A DNA stretch of 64,000 nt, taken from the NCBI RefSeq assembly GCF_963666545.1, contig NZ_OY762899.1, positions 1,550,001 through 1,614,000 on the forward strand, written 5' to 3'. Shown piece by piece: positions 1 through 10,305 of the stretch. Origin of the DNA: an uncultured Bacteroides sp. (lineage in GTDB: Bacteria > Bacteroidota > Bacteroidia > Bacteroidales > Bacteroidaceae). Under the pieces are notes generated by a model that was not told the origin of the DNA, did not search any database, and saw only the letters and a list, made by a program, of their open reading frames with translations. The translations under genes were made by a program, and so were the position numbers. Positions within the stretch are counted from its first letter, which is position 1. Each line of letters begins with the position of its first letter.

Positions 1-757
<757 letters not shown>

Positions 758-775
758 TGCTCTATAAACGGCTTA

Positions 776-3229
776 TTATTGTAAATTGTTCAATCGCATC
801 TCCAAATCATTTTCATCCAGACACATCACTTGGCGGGCCTTGCTCCCCTCACTCGGTCCCACGATTCCCGCTTTTTCCAATTGATCCATGATGCGCCCGG
901 CACGGTTATATCCGATAGAGAACTTACGTTGAATAAGAGAAGTAGAACCTTGTTGATGAACAACAATCAGACGCGCCGCATCTTCAAACAGCGGATCGAG
1001 ACGCCCCATGTCCACATCACCCAAATCACTTCCGGCATCCTCACTAACATATTCAGGCAGATAAAACGCCGTAGGATATCCTTGTTGGCGAGCAATATAT
1101 TTAGTGATGTCTTCCACTTCGGGAGTATCGACAAATGCACATTGTACGCGAATAGGGTCGGCACCCTGAAGGAATAACATATCACCGCGACCGATCAACT
1201 GATTAGCTCCCGGACGGTCGAGGATTGTTCGTGAGTCCATCATAGAAGATACGCGGAAGGCTACACGGGCAGGGAAGTTGGCTTTAATGGTACCCGTTAT
1301 GATGTTCGTCGTAGGACGTTGGGTAGCAATAACCATGTGTATACCAATAGCGCGGGCCAACTGAGCAATACGGGCAATCGGTAACTCTACTTCTTTCCCG
1401 GCAGTCATAATCAGATCACCAAACTCATCAATGATCACCACGATGTAAGGCATAAACTTGTGCCCTTTCTCGGGGTTCAACTTACGATTGATGAACTTCT
1501 CGTTATACTCCTTAATATTACGAACATGCGCTTTCTTTAGCAAGTCATAACGACCGTCCATCTCTACACAAATAGAGTTAAGAGTCTGCACCACTTTGGT
1601 GACATCAGTAATAATAGGTTCTCCCCCATCAGGCAGTTTAGCCAGGAAATGATTTTCTATAACGGAGTAAATACTGAATTCCACTTTCTTGGGGTCTACC
1701 AATACAAACTTCAATTCAGCCGGATGCTTTTTATATAATAAAGAAGTAATAATGGCATTCAGACCAACGGATTTACCTTGACCTGTAGCCCCGGCCACCA
1801 AAACGTGTGGCATCTTACACAGATCGACCATAAACACTTCATTGGTAATAGTCTTGCCCAAAGCGATGGGTAGGTCATAAGTCGATTCTTGAAACTTCTT
1901 ACTACCAATAATCGATTGCATGGAAACAATCTTCGGATTTGAGTTTGGCACTTCAATGCCAATAGTACCTTTGCCCGGGATGGGGGCGATGATACGAATG
2001 CCTAATGCAGACAAACTCAGCGCAATATCATCCTCTAAACCTCTAATCTTGGAGATACGCACTCCTTGTTCGGGAGTAATCTCATAAAGCGTCACCGTAG
2101 GCCCCACCGTTGCTTTGATGGAGTTTATTTCAATGCCAAAGCTGCGAAGCGTATTGATGATACGATCCTTATTCGCTTTTTGCTCTTCCATGTCAATGGT
2201 AGGCTCATTACTATTATCGTACTTCCTCATTAGTTCGAAAGTGGGGAAGTGATAGTTTTCCAAATCAAGTTTCGGATTATAAGGTTCTCTCTCCGGACCC
2301 TGATAAGCTTCATCGTCTTCATTGACAGCAGTCTCTATTTCAAAAACAGGACCTCCCTTCTTGGCTTCAGGCAATACATCAACCAACGTCTTTTCGAAAG
2401 TCATTCCCAAGGCCTCAGACACAACTTTCTTATCTTCAAATCGATCTTCATCATCAGGAGCCACAATCTCCATTTCCTTATGAAGCAAGTTTTGCTTAAA
2501 CGTCTTGTCAACCGAAAAATCAACTGTCTGAGGTTGCGGATTGGTAAATTCCTGTTGGGGATTCTCATCCTCTGTCTCCACCTCCATCTTTTTCTCTTGC
2601 CTTTTGACAAAACTTAAACTCATCAACTTACGTATCCAAATGATGGTACGGGCACTCAGATAAATAAGAAAACAAATAGCCGTAACCAAAAGAATCATCC
2701 ACACACCGGGTATCCCTACTTGAGAAATCAACCAGTTACTCACATTATATCCATGCATCCCACCAAAGTACACAAATGAATCTTTGTATTGGTCCATCAG
2801 CACAAAGCCAAAGAAGATAGAGAACCAAACTAATAACAAAGAACAACCGATGAACCATTTCCACAGACGAAACATGCGTACGCGCATCAGTTTCAAACCG
2901 GCCACTCCCAGAAAAACAAGAATAAAAAAGGAAGAAACGCCAAAGCAATCATTAATAAGATAACTTGCCAACTGAGCTCCACGAGAGCCGGCATAGTTCT
3001 TCACATGATTGTTCACTGAAGCAAGTTCTTGCGAACTTCCACCATCAATTATACTTTGATCTGCCGCTCCGGTGAAAAAGAAAGAAGAAAAGGCTAACAA
3101 TAAATAGACAGAAAATATAACCAATATCAGTCCGATAACGAAGTGAATAGTTTCATTTTTGAAAAACAACACTATTTTATTGGACGAAGCCACATTTTGA
3201 GCTTCTCTTTCAGAGTTCTTTTTTGCCAT
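776..3229 (-). CDS. ftsK: DNA translocase FtsK/SpoIIIE
   Basis: 817 residues from the ATG at 3229 (MAKKNSEREAQN). A longer TTG-started frame reaches 3274, but a -7 box at 3262-3269 would place transcription start inside that extension. About four membrane segments fill the first 200 residues, followed by an acidic linker. The motor domain has Walker A GATGQGKS near residue 480 and Walker B VVIIDEFGD near 600. A C-terminal winged-helix gamma domain (FSIGYNRAGRIMDQLEKAGIVG region) reads KOPS-like sites. The protein pumps chromosomal DNA through the division septum and activates XerCD at dif. It is upstream of lolA in one transcription unit. Length and domain order are normal. Confidence 0.95.
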   Translation of the reverse strand: MAKKNSEREAQNVASSNKIVLFFKNETIHFVIGLILVIFSVYLLLAFSSFFFTGAADQSIIDGGSSQELASVNNHVKNYAGSRGAQLASYLINDCFGVSSFFILVFLGVAGLKLMRVRMFRLWKWFIGCSLLLVWFSIFFGFVLMDQYKDSFVYFGGMHGYNVSNWLISQVGIPGVWMILLVTAICFLIYLSARTIIWIRKLMSLSFVKRQEKKMEVETEDENPQQEFTNPQPQTVDFSVDKTFKQNLLHKEMEIVAPDDEDRFEDKKVVSEALGMTFEKTLVDVLPEAKKGGPVFEIETAVNEDDEAYQGPEREPYNPKLDLENYHFPTFELMRKYDNSNEPTIDMEEQKANKDRIINTLRSFGIEINSIKATVGPTVTLYEITPEQGVRISKIRGLEDDIALSLSALGIRIIAPIPGKGTIGIEVPNSNPKIVSMQSIIGSKKFQESTYDLPIALGKTITNEVFMVDLCKMPHVLVAGATGQGKSVGLNAIITSLLYKKHPAELKFVLVDPKKVEFSIYSVIENHFLAKLPDGGEPIITDVTKVVQTLNSICVEMDGRYDLLKKAHVRNIKEYNEKFINRKLNPEKGHKFMPYIVVIIDEFGDLIMTAGKEVELPIARIAQLARAIGIHMVIATQRPTTNIITGTIKANFPARVAFRVSSMMDSRTILDRPGANQLIGRGDMLFLQGADPIRVQCAFVDTPEVEDITKYIARQQGYPTAFYLPEYVSEDAGSDLGDVDMGRLDPLFEDAARLIVVHQQGSTSLIQRKFSIGYNRAGRIMDQLEKAGIVGPSEGSKARQVMCLDENDLEMRLNNLQ

Positions 3230-3261
3230 GAATAGAATACTTAAACAACGAATTAAGATTG

Positions 3262-3269
3262 CAAACTTA
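3262..3269 (-). promoter_or_regulatory. Bacteroides -7 box for ftsK-lolA
   Basis: Read on the minus strand this is TAAGTTTG, matching the Bacteroides sigma-70 -7 consensus TAnnTTTG. It is 32 bp upstream of the ATG at 3229. No TTTG -33 element is seen at normal spacing. It supports the shorter FtsK start. Confidence 0.45.
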
Positions 3270-3441
3270 GACAAAAATCTCCAATTACTAGCGCATTCAA
3301 CAAAATAAAAGTAGAACTAAACAAGCTAATTTATAGCATTTATGTGTCATAAGACAATCATAAAAATGTATTACCGTTAATCAACAACAAAAAAACTTAA
3401 TAATAAGAGTCTCAAAGTAACAGTTATATCGTTTTTCTTGT

Positions 3442-3449
3442 TACATTTG
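3442..3449 (+). promoter_or_regulatory. Bacteroides -7 box for the RND efflux operon
   Basis: TACATTTG matches TAnnTTTG and lies 153 bp upstream of the adaptor gene start, implying a leader of about 145 bases. The 328-bp intergenic stretch 3275-3602 otherwise holds AT-rich sequence. No clear -33 TTTG, operator dyad or riboswitch was recognised in it. Confidence 0.45.
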
Positions 3450-3602
3450 CGCAAGAAACTAAAACGCCTAAAAAAGTTTTCTGTCATTTATCACATATAA
3501 ATTCATCCTCTGTTAATTTTTAGCTATTCTTGATAAACACAAGTAAAGGAGATTGCGTTATTATTTTTATGACAACTATTACAAAACTATACATTATAAG
3601 GT

Positions 3603-4802
3603 ATGAAGACTAAGATTAACCGTTCCCTCACTATCAGAGTATTACAGATTAGTGTGATTGCTCTATGTATTTCATTGGCATCCTGCGGTAAGAAGCAGCA
3701 AGGAGGCATGGCAGGAGACCAGGAGTATGCAGTTAGAACTCTGCAGGCTACAAGTGTAGAACTCCAAAGTTCCTATCCTGCTTCAATTGAAGGTAAGCAA
3801 GATATTGAGATTAGACCTCAAGTTTCGGGATTTATCACTAAACTGGGTGTCGATGAAGGATCTGTCGTACGCAAAGGACAGATGCTATTTGTAATAGACC
3901 CTGTGCAGTACAAAGCTGCAGTGCAACAAGCCCAAGCGGCTGTAAATGTAGCAAAAGCGGCTGTGTCTACTGCTAAGTTAACAGCAAAGAATAAAAAAGA
4001 TCTTTATGATCAAAAAATTATTGGTAGCTATGAACTTCAGATGGCTGAGAATGCATTGACAACACAAGAAGCAAATCTAAGTCAAGCGCAAGCACAATTG
4101 ATCACTGCCCGCCAAAACCTCTCATTTACAAACGTTACGAGCCCATCTAACGGAGTTGTAGGATCCATTCCTTATCGCGTAGGTAGTTTAGTTAGTCCTT
4201 CTATCGCAACACCTCTTACTACGGTATCTAACATTGACGAGATGTACGTATACTTCTCTGTAACTGAGAGACAACTAATGGGCTTAACCCGCAAAAGTGG
4301 AAACACTGCTGAGATATTAAAGAGTTTCCCTCCTGTACAATTGAAGGTTGCAGACGGTTCTGTTTATAGTGAAGCAGGTAAGATTGAAACGGTAAGCGGA
4401 GTGATTGACCAATCAACCGGTTCGGTGAGTATGCGTGCTACATTCAAAAATCCGACTCATTTGCTAAAGAGTGGTGGTTCAGGTTCTGTAATCATCCCTT
4501 ATAAATCAGATAATATTATTATGATTCCACAATCGGCAACAACTGAGGTTCAAGATAAGAAATATGTATTCGTTGTAGGTGCCGATAATAAAGTGGTCAA
4601 CTCACTGGTTGAAGTAGCTGACTTGGACAATGGAACAGAATATCTGGTTACATCAGGACTTAAAGCAGGAGATCGTATTGTTGTTGAAGGTGTTTCTACA
4701 TTACAAGACGGCATGCAAATCAAACCAATCACTGAAGCTCAATCGGCTACGAAGAAAGAACAAGCCGCTCAAATGGGTGCCGGACCTCGTCCAAAAAAGT
4801 AA
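3603..4802 (+). CDS. RND efflux periplasmic adaptor (membrane fusion protein)
   Basis: 399-residue lipoprotein of the AcrA/MexA family. The lipobox LASC puts the lipidated Cys at position 28. Next come a biotinyl-lipoyl half (RPQVSGFITKLGVDEGSVVRKG), a long alanine-rich coiled hairpin with repeated QAQAAVNVAKAAV, the second lipoyl half (VTSPSNGVVG), and beta-barrel and membrane-proximal domains. The tail is basic (KKEQAAQMGAGPRPKK). It would link the inner-membrane pump encoded 25 bp downstream to the outer-membrane channel two genes on. Substrate cannot be read from sequence: multidrug or bile-salt export is typical in Bacteroides. Confidence in the family is high. Confidence 0.95.
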   Translation: MKTKINRSLTIRVLQISVIALCISLASCGKKQQGGMAGDQEYAVRTLQATSVELQSSYPASIEGKQDIEIRPQVSGFITKLGVDEGSVVRKGQMLFVIDPVQYKAAVQQAQAAVNVAKAAVSTAKLTAKNKKDLYDQKIIGSYELQMAENALTTQEANLSQAQAQLITARQNLSFTNVTSPSNGVVGSIPYRVGSLVSPSIATPLTTVSNIDEMYVYFSVTERQLMGLTRKSGNTAEILKSFPPVQLKVADGSVYSEAGKIETVSGVIDQSTGSVSMRATFKNPTHLLKSGGSGSVIIPYKSDNIIMIPQSATTEVQDKKYVFVVGADNKVVNSLVEVADLDNGTEYLVTSGLKAGDRIVVEGVSTLQDGMQIKPITEAQSATKKEQAAQMGAGPRPKK

Positions 4803-4827
4803 TTAGTTAATTAGTTAAGATATAATC

Positions 4828-7800
4828 ATGAAATTAGATAAATTTATAAACCGCCCGGTATTATCCACGGTTATCTCTATCCTCATTGTGATATTGGGTA
4901 TACTAGGATTAATATCCCTGCCCATCACCCAATACCCGGATATTGCCCCACCTACCATCGAGGTAAGCACATCCTATTCAGGAGCTGACGCACAGACTGT
5001 TCTGAACAGCGTGATCGCTCCGCTCGAGGAATCCATTAACGGTGTAGAGAACATGACCTACATGACCTCTACAGCAAGTAATAATGGTAGTGCTTCCATT
5101 ACTGTTTATTTTAAACAGGGAACAGATCCTGATATGGCTGCTGTTAATGTACAGAATCGTGTCTCTTCCGCTACTAACCTGTTGCCTTCCGAGGTTGTTC
5201 AAGTAGGTGTTACTACAGAAAAAAGACAAAGTAGTATGTTGGTTATCTTCGGCGTGCATGGCACAGATAATCGATACAGTGAAGCGTTCTTGCAGAACTA
5301 CACAGAGATTAATATTCTTCCCCTAATCAAACGTATTCCGGGTGTAGGTAGTGCCCAAGCATTTGGTGGAAGTACTTACTCTATGCGTATCTGGTTGAAA
5401 CCGGACGTGATGAAACAATACAAATTGATTCCTAGCGATGTGACTGCCGCCCTCGCCGAGCAGAATATTGAAGCAGCGCCGGGCCAGTTTGGTGAAAGCG
5501 GAAATCAATCGTTCCAGTATGCCATGAGATACAAAGGACGTCTAAAAAATGTTACTGAATACGAGAATATCATTATTAAAGCGTCTGCAAATGGAGAGAT
5601 GCTTCGTTTGAAGGATGTGGCAAGAGTCCAACTGGATGCCTTAAGCTATTCGTTTAAAACATCGGTGAACAACACTCCGGGTGTAGTTTGTGCGGTATAC
5701 CAGACAGCCGGTTCAAATGCTACTGCAATCATCAAAGAAATACAGAAAACATTAAAAGAAGCTGAGAAAAATTTCCCTCCCGGAGTGAAATCCGACGAAA
5801 TGATGAATACCAACGACTTTCTTTATGCTTCTATCGAAGAAGTTATCAAAACGTTGATCGAAGCATTTTTGCTGGTATTTATCGTGGTATATATCTTCTT
5901 ACAAGACTTCCGTTCCACATTGGTTCCGGCTATTGCCGTTCCGGTGTCATTAATCGGAACGTTCTTCTTCCTCTATATATTCGGATTCAGTATCAACTTG
6001 TTGACACTCTTCGCCTTGGTACTGGCCATTGCCATAGTGGTCGATGACGCCATAGTGGTGGTGGAGGCGGTTCATGCCAAGTTGGACCAAGGATATAAAT
6101 CGGCTCGTATCGCTTCTATTGACGCGATGAATGAAATCTCAGGTGCTATTGTCTCTATTACATTGGTAATGGCAGCAGTATTTATTCCGGTAACCTTTAT
6201 GGGAGGTACATCAGGAGTATTCTATACGCAGTTTGGTATAACACTGGCCATCGCAATCTTTATCTCTGCTCTAAACGCATTGACATTGAGTCCGGCCTTG
6301 TGTGCTATCCTATTGAAACCACATAAAAACGAGGAAGGTAAAAAACTGAGTGTTATAGACCGTTTCCATCAATCATTCAATGCCGCTTACGATGTTACAT
6401 TGAACAAATATAAGAAAGGTGTTCAGTTCTTTATTAAGCATAAATGGCTCTCTATCGGCACGGTAGTAACATCTGCAGCATTGCTTGCTATCCTCATGGT
6501 TAAAACACCAACCGGATTGGTACCAAATGAAGATACCGGAACATTCTTTATTACGGTAAGCTGTCCTCCGGGAAGCTCCCTGGAAAAAACGCAAGCTACC
6601 ATGGGAGAAGTGGATAAACTATTAGCAGCAAACCCATTGGTTGAATTTAGAGCACAAATAATGGGCTACAGCTTTCTTGCGGGCCAAGGAAGTCCCTATG
6701 GAACATTTGTATGTAGAATGAAAGACTGGTCTGAAAGAGAAGGAAAAGGACAAGATGCTAATTCTGTAATAGGCCTGCTTTATGCCCAAACCGCAACTAT
6801 AAAAGATGCTCAGATTCTTATTTTTGCACCTCCTATGATTTCAGGATTTAGTGCAACCAACGGTTTCGAATTCAGTGTGCAAGACAAGACAGGCGGAGAC
6901 GTAAACAAATTCTTTGGTGTTACCCAGAATTTCCTGGCCAAACTAAAAGAACGACCTGAAATTGCGGCGGCCCAAAGTACATTCGACCCGCGTTTCCCAC
7001 AATATATGATTGATGTAGACGTGGCCAAGTGTAAGAAGGCAGGTATTAGCCCCAGGGATGTGCTAACAACCCTTCAAGGTTACTATGGTGGCTTGTATGC
7101 ATCTAACATAAATAAGTACGGTAAACTCTATCGTGTCATGATTCAAGCTGATGCTAATTATCGAACCAATCCGGAGGGTCTTAAAAATATCTATTTAAGA
7201 AATGGAAATGAAATGGCTCCGATAAGTGAATTCATGACGCTGACCAAGGTGTACGGTCCACAGAATATCAGCCGTTTCAACATGTTTACTTCAATGGGTG
7301 TAAACGGTTCCGCTGCGAATGGTTACAGTTCCGGTGATGCAATTAAGGCCATCCAAGAGGTAGCGGCAGAATCACTCCCGACAGGTTATGGCTATGAATT
7401 CGCCGCACTGACTCGTTCCGAGCAAAGTTCAAGCAATTCAACGGCAATCGTATTCGCTCTTTGTATCTTGTTTGTGTACTTTATCTTAAGTGCTCAATAC
7501 GAAAGTTACATCCTACCGCTAACGGTTATTCTTTCATTGCCGTTTGGGTTGGCCGGAACATTCATCTTTGCCAACCTCATGGGTATAGAAAACAATATAT
7601 ATCTACAGATTGCGCTCATCATGCTCATCGGACTGCTCGCCAAGAATGCCATCCTGATTACAGAGTTCGCACTTGAACGAAGAAAGACGGGAATGGGAAT
7701 AACTTGGAGTGCCGTACTTGCGGCCGCAGCTCGTCTTCGTCCTATCTTAATGACTTCTCTGGCTATGATTATCGGACTTTTGCCGCTGATGTTTGCTTCC

Positions 7801-8022
7801 GGAGTTGGTGCCAACGGCAATAGTTCATTGGGTACAGGTGCCGTAGGTGGTATGTTTGTGGGTATGATTTGCCAGATATTTATCGTTCCGATACTGTTCG
7901 TTATCTTCGAATCTATTCAGGAGAAAATCAAACCTCTTCATTGGGAAGATGGAGATCAGAAAGCTATTAGGGCAGAACTTGAACAATATACAAACCTACA
8001 TAAGGAGGATAATAAAAAATGA
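4828..8022 (+). CDS. RND multidrug efflux pump, AcrB/HAE1 family
   Basis: 1064 residues, normal for hydrophobe/amphiphile efflux RND pumps. The start MKLDKFINRPVLSTVISILI is the family's usual first helix. There are twelve predicted membrane helices in two halves with two large periplasmic loops. The proton-relay aspartate pair is in the VVDDAIVVVEAVHAKL segment of TM4. The pump uses proton influx to drive drug or bile-salt extrusion as a trimer with the adjacent adaptor and TolC-like channel. Its stop overlaps the start of the channel gene by 4 bp, indicating translational coupling. Confidence 0.96.
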   Translation: MKLDKFINRPVLSTVISILIVILGILGLISLPITQYPDIAPPTIEVSTSYSGADAQTVLNSVIAPLEESINGVENMTYMTSTASNNGSASITVYFKQGTDPDMAAVNVQNRVSSATNLLPSEVVQVGVTTEKRQSSMLVIFGVHGTDNRYSEAFLQNYTEINILPLIKRIPGVGSAQAFGGSTYSMRIWLKPDVMKQYKLIPSDVTAALAEQNIEAAPGQFGESGNQSFQYAMRYKGRLKNVTEYENIIIKASANGEMLRLKDVARVQLDALSYSFKTSVNNTPGVVCAVYQTAGSNATAIIKEIQKTLKEAEKNFPPGVKSDEMMNTNDFLYASIEEVIKTLIEAFLLVFIVVYIFLQDFRSTLVPAIAVPVSLIGTFFFLYIFGFSINLLTLFALVLAIAIVVDDAIVVVEAVHAKLDQGYKSARIASIDAMNEISGAIVSITLVMAAVFIPVTFMGGTSGVFYTQFGITLAIAIFISALNALTLSPALCAILLKPHKNEEGKKLSVIDRFHQSFNAAYDVTLNKYKKGVQFFIKHKWLSIGTVVTSAALLAILMVKTPTGLVPNEDTGTFFITVSCPPGSSLEKTQATMGEVDKLLAANPLVEFRAQIMGYSFLAGQGSPYGTFVCRMKDWSEREGKGQDANSVIGLLYAQTATIKDAQILIFAPPMISGFSATNGFEFSVQDKTGGDVNKFFGVTQNFLAKLKERPEIAAAQSTFDPRFPQYMIDVDVAKCKKAGISPRDVLTTLQGYYGGLYASNINKYGKLYRVMIQADANYRTNPEGLKNIYLRNGNEMAPISEFMTLTKVYGPQNISRFNMFTSMGVNGSAANGYSSGDAIKAIQEVAAESLPTGYGYEFAALTRSEQSSSNSTAIVFALCILFVYFILSAQYESYILPLTVILSLPFGLAGTFIFANLMGIENNIYLQIALIMLIGLLAKNAILITEFALERRKTGMGITWSAVLAAAARLRPILMTSLAMIIGLLPLMFASGVGANGNSSLGTGAVGGMFVGMICQIFIVPILFVIFESIQEKIKPLHWEDGDQKAIRAELEQYTNLHKEDNKK

Positions 8023-9398
8023 AAAAACAGATAATATTTCTGATGTGTACAACTGCTCTATTCAGCAGTTGTCACATCTACAAATCATATGACCGCCCTG
8101 ACATAAAGACAAGCGGGTTGTATCGAGATACAGCTTCTGTGAATGACACGCTGGCGGTGAGCGATACAGCTAACATGGGCAATCTGCCATGGAAAGAAGT
8201 GTTCACTGACCCTAAGCTACAATCATTGATTGAAATGGGTTTGAATAACAATACGAACCTGCTAACTGCAACATTAAAGGTGAGAGAGGCGGAGGCCATG
8301 TTGACTTCGGCAAAGCTCTCTTTCTTGCCTTCTTTTGCACTTGCACCGGAAGGAACAGTTGCTAGTTTTGACCATTCCAAGGCAACTCAAACCTATACAT
8401 TACCTGTTGTTGCAAGTTGGGAGATAGATCTGTTTGGTAAATTGCTGAATGCCGAACGTGACCAAAAAGCAATTTTATTGCAAACAAAAGCCTATCAGCA
8501 AGCTGTGCGTACTAAGGTTATAGCCAATATAGCTAATACTTATTATACCTTACTGATGTTAGACCGTCAGTTGGATATTAGCACGCAAACAGCCGAAAAC
8601 TGGAAGCATAGTGTAGAAATAACCAGAAAGTTAATGACGATTGGTGCTGTTAACGAATCGGGTATCGCCTCTACAGAAGCTAACTACTATAGTGTATTGG
8701 CTTCTCTACCCGAACTGCGCAGACAGATTCGTGAAACAGAAAACTCTCTTTCACTACTATTGGGACAGGTTCCACAAACGCTTGATCGCGGTAAGTTGGA
8801 AGAACAAATATTACCGACGCATTTAGCTACGGGAATTCCTGTACAGTTACTATCTAACCGTCCGGATGTAAGACAAAGCGAGATGGCACTGGCTAGTGCT
8901 TATTATAATACGAATAAGGCTCGTTCGGCTTTCTATCCAAGTCTTACCCTGACCGGATCTTTGGGATGGACAAACAGTGCCGGTGCGGCTATCATAAATC
9001 CAGGCAAGATGATTGCTTCCGCTGTAGGTTCACTTACACAACCACTCTTTGCAAAAGGAGCTTTGATAGCAAATTTAAAAGTTACTAAGGCACAACAGGA
9101 AGAGGCTTTACTAAGTTTCCAATATTCCTTGCTTAGTGCAGGAAGTGAAGTGAGCAACGCATTGGTACAATATCAATCGGCCACAGAAAGAAGTGGATTA
9201 GAAGAAAACCAGATTAAATCACTGGGAAGAGCTGTAGATTATACACAACAACTATTCTCTTTAGGATCTTCGACTTATCTGGAAGTACTTACCGCTCAGA
9301 AATCATTGCTTAGCGCTGAACTCTCAAAAGTATCTAACGACTTTAGCCGTATGCAAGCTGTTGTAAACCTCTACTACGCATTAGGCGGAGGAAGATAA
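8019..9398 (+). CDS. RND efflux outer-membrane channel (NodT/OprM-type lipoprotein)
   Basis: 459 residues with a lipobox LFSSC (Cys18), then two repeated coiled-coil/beta units of the outer-membrane efflux protein fold. Characteristic segments are SWEIDLFGKL, the AERDQKAILLQTKAYQQ helix, NRPDVRQSEMALASA and QPLFAKGALIANLKV. As a trimer it forms the exit duct for the pump encoded just upstream (ATGA overlap). It completes a full tripartite operon. The next gene (LpxA-type) starts 29 bp later on the same strand, so the envelope acyltransferase is probably in the same transcript. Confidence 0.93.
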   Translation: MKKQIIFLMCTTALFSSCHIYKSYDRPDIKTSGLYRDTASVNDTLAVSDTANMGNLPWKEVFTDPKLQSLIEMGLNNNTNLLTATLKVREAEAMLTSAKLSFLPSFALAPEGTVASFDHSKATQTYTLPVVASWEIDLFGKLLNAERDQKAILLQTKAYQQAVRTKVIANIANTYYTLLMLDRQLDISTQTAENWKHSVEITRKLMTIGAVNESGIASTEANYYSVLASLPELRRQIRETENSLSLLLGQVPQTLDRGKLEEQILPTHLATGIPVQLLSNRPDVRQSEMALASAYYNTNKARSAFYPSLTLTGSLGWTNSAGAAIINPGKMIASAVGSLTQPLFAKGALIANLKVTKAQQEEALLSFQYSLLSAGSEVSNALVQYQSATERSGLEENQIKSLGRAVDYTQQLFSLGSSTYLEVLTAQKSLLSAELSKVSNDFSRMQAVVNLYYALGGGR

Positions 9399-9427
9399 TG
9401 TTGAACCATAAAAAACAAGGATAAAAT

Positions 9428-10201
9428 ATGATTAGTCCACAAGCATTTATTGATCCCAGCGCAAAGATTGGGAAAAATGTAGAGATATATCCGTTTGCCT
9501 ATATCGAAAAGAATGTAGAGATTGGTGACAACTGCATCATCATGCCTTATGTAAGTATAATGAGCGGTACCCGCTTGGGTGAAGGTAACTCCGTGTTTCA
9601 AAACACGGTACTAGGTGCTACGCCTCAGGATTTTAATTACACAGGCGAAGAAACCACTTTAATCATCGGACACAACAACGTGATTCGTGAGAATGTGGTA
9701 ATAAACCGCGCTACCCATGCTAAGGATAAAACGGTTCTGGGGAATAACAATACGCTCTTTGAAGGAGTTCACCTCTCGCATGACAGTCATGTAGCTGATG
9801 ATTGTTCCTTCGGTTATGGAGTAAAGGTTTCAGGAAACTGTACCATTGATTCGCATGCCATTCTGGGTAGTCAGGTAGTAGTGCAACAAGGTGCGCATGT
9901 GGCATCATGGACCTTGGTCAGAGGCGGTTGCCGTTTTAGCAAAGACATCCCTCCATTCATCGTAGTGGCAGGTAACCCTACGCACTATTATAGCGTTAAC
10001 GAACTTGTACTTTCTCAAAATGGAATTCCTGAGCATATACAGAAGCACATAGCCAATGCATACAGACTTATCTATCAGGGAAACACCAGTATCTTTGATT
10101 CTTTGAAGAGAATTCACGAACAGGTTCCAATGAGCGAAGAGATTGAAGAAATCATCCGCTTCGTAGAAGTTTCGGAAGAAGGAAGAGGTATTATCAAGTA
10201 A
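9428..10201 (+). CDS. lpxA: UDP-N-acetylglucosamine O-acyltransferase, LpxA family
   Basis: 257 residues: left-handed beta-helix hexapeptide repeats (IDPSAKIGKNVEI, IGDNCIIMP) followed by a helical C-terminal domain (NELVLSQNGIPEHIQ onward). The HLSHD motif gives His115 and His118, equivalent to the LpxA catalytic His pair. LpxA makes the first acyl transfer of lipid A synthesis in the cytoplasm, from acyl-ACP to UDP-GlcNAc. It is isolated from lpxD/lpxC/fabZ, with which Bacteroides usually cluster a lpxA gene. This copy could therefore be a paralogue with a different acyl or sugar preference. It is placed as the fourth gene of the efflux operon and ends at a strong terminator. Confidence 0.85.
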   Translation: MISPQAFIDPSAKIGKNVEIYPFAYIEKNVEIGDNCIIMPYVSIMSGTRLGEGNSVFQNTVLGATPQDFNYTGEETTLIIGHNNVIRENVVINRATHAKDKTVLGNNNTLFEGVHLSHDSHVADDCSFGYGVKVSGNCTIDSHAILGSQVVVQQGAHVASWTLVRGGCRFSKDIPPFIVVAGNPTHYYSVNELVLSQNGIPEHIQKHIANAYRLIYQGNTSIFDSLKRIHEQVPMSEEIEEIIRFVEVSEEGRGIIK

Positions 10202-10223
10202 ATATTATAGTACTACAATTAGA

Positions 10224-10265
10224 AAAAGCCAACTAATCTACAACGGATTGGTTGGCTTTTCTATT
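10224..10265 (+). terminator. Rho-independent terminator after the efflux-lpxA operon
   Basis: AAAAGCCAACTAATC pairs with GATTGGTTGGCTTTT (15 positions, one G-U type mismatch) around a short loop, with T-rich flanks on both strands. It lies between convergent genes and could stop transcription in both directions. Confidence 0.8.
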
Positions 10266-10305
10266 TCAATACGGTCCTCTCGGGTACACGTGTTAATCAT
10301 CCAAA

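Noticed and set aside
3230-3274. N-terminal extension of FtsK from a TTG codon
   Set aside because: The frame is open, but a TAAGTTTG -7 box lies within it and the ATG at 3229 gives a usual FtsK N-terminus.
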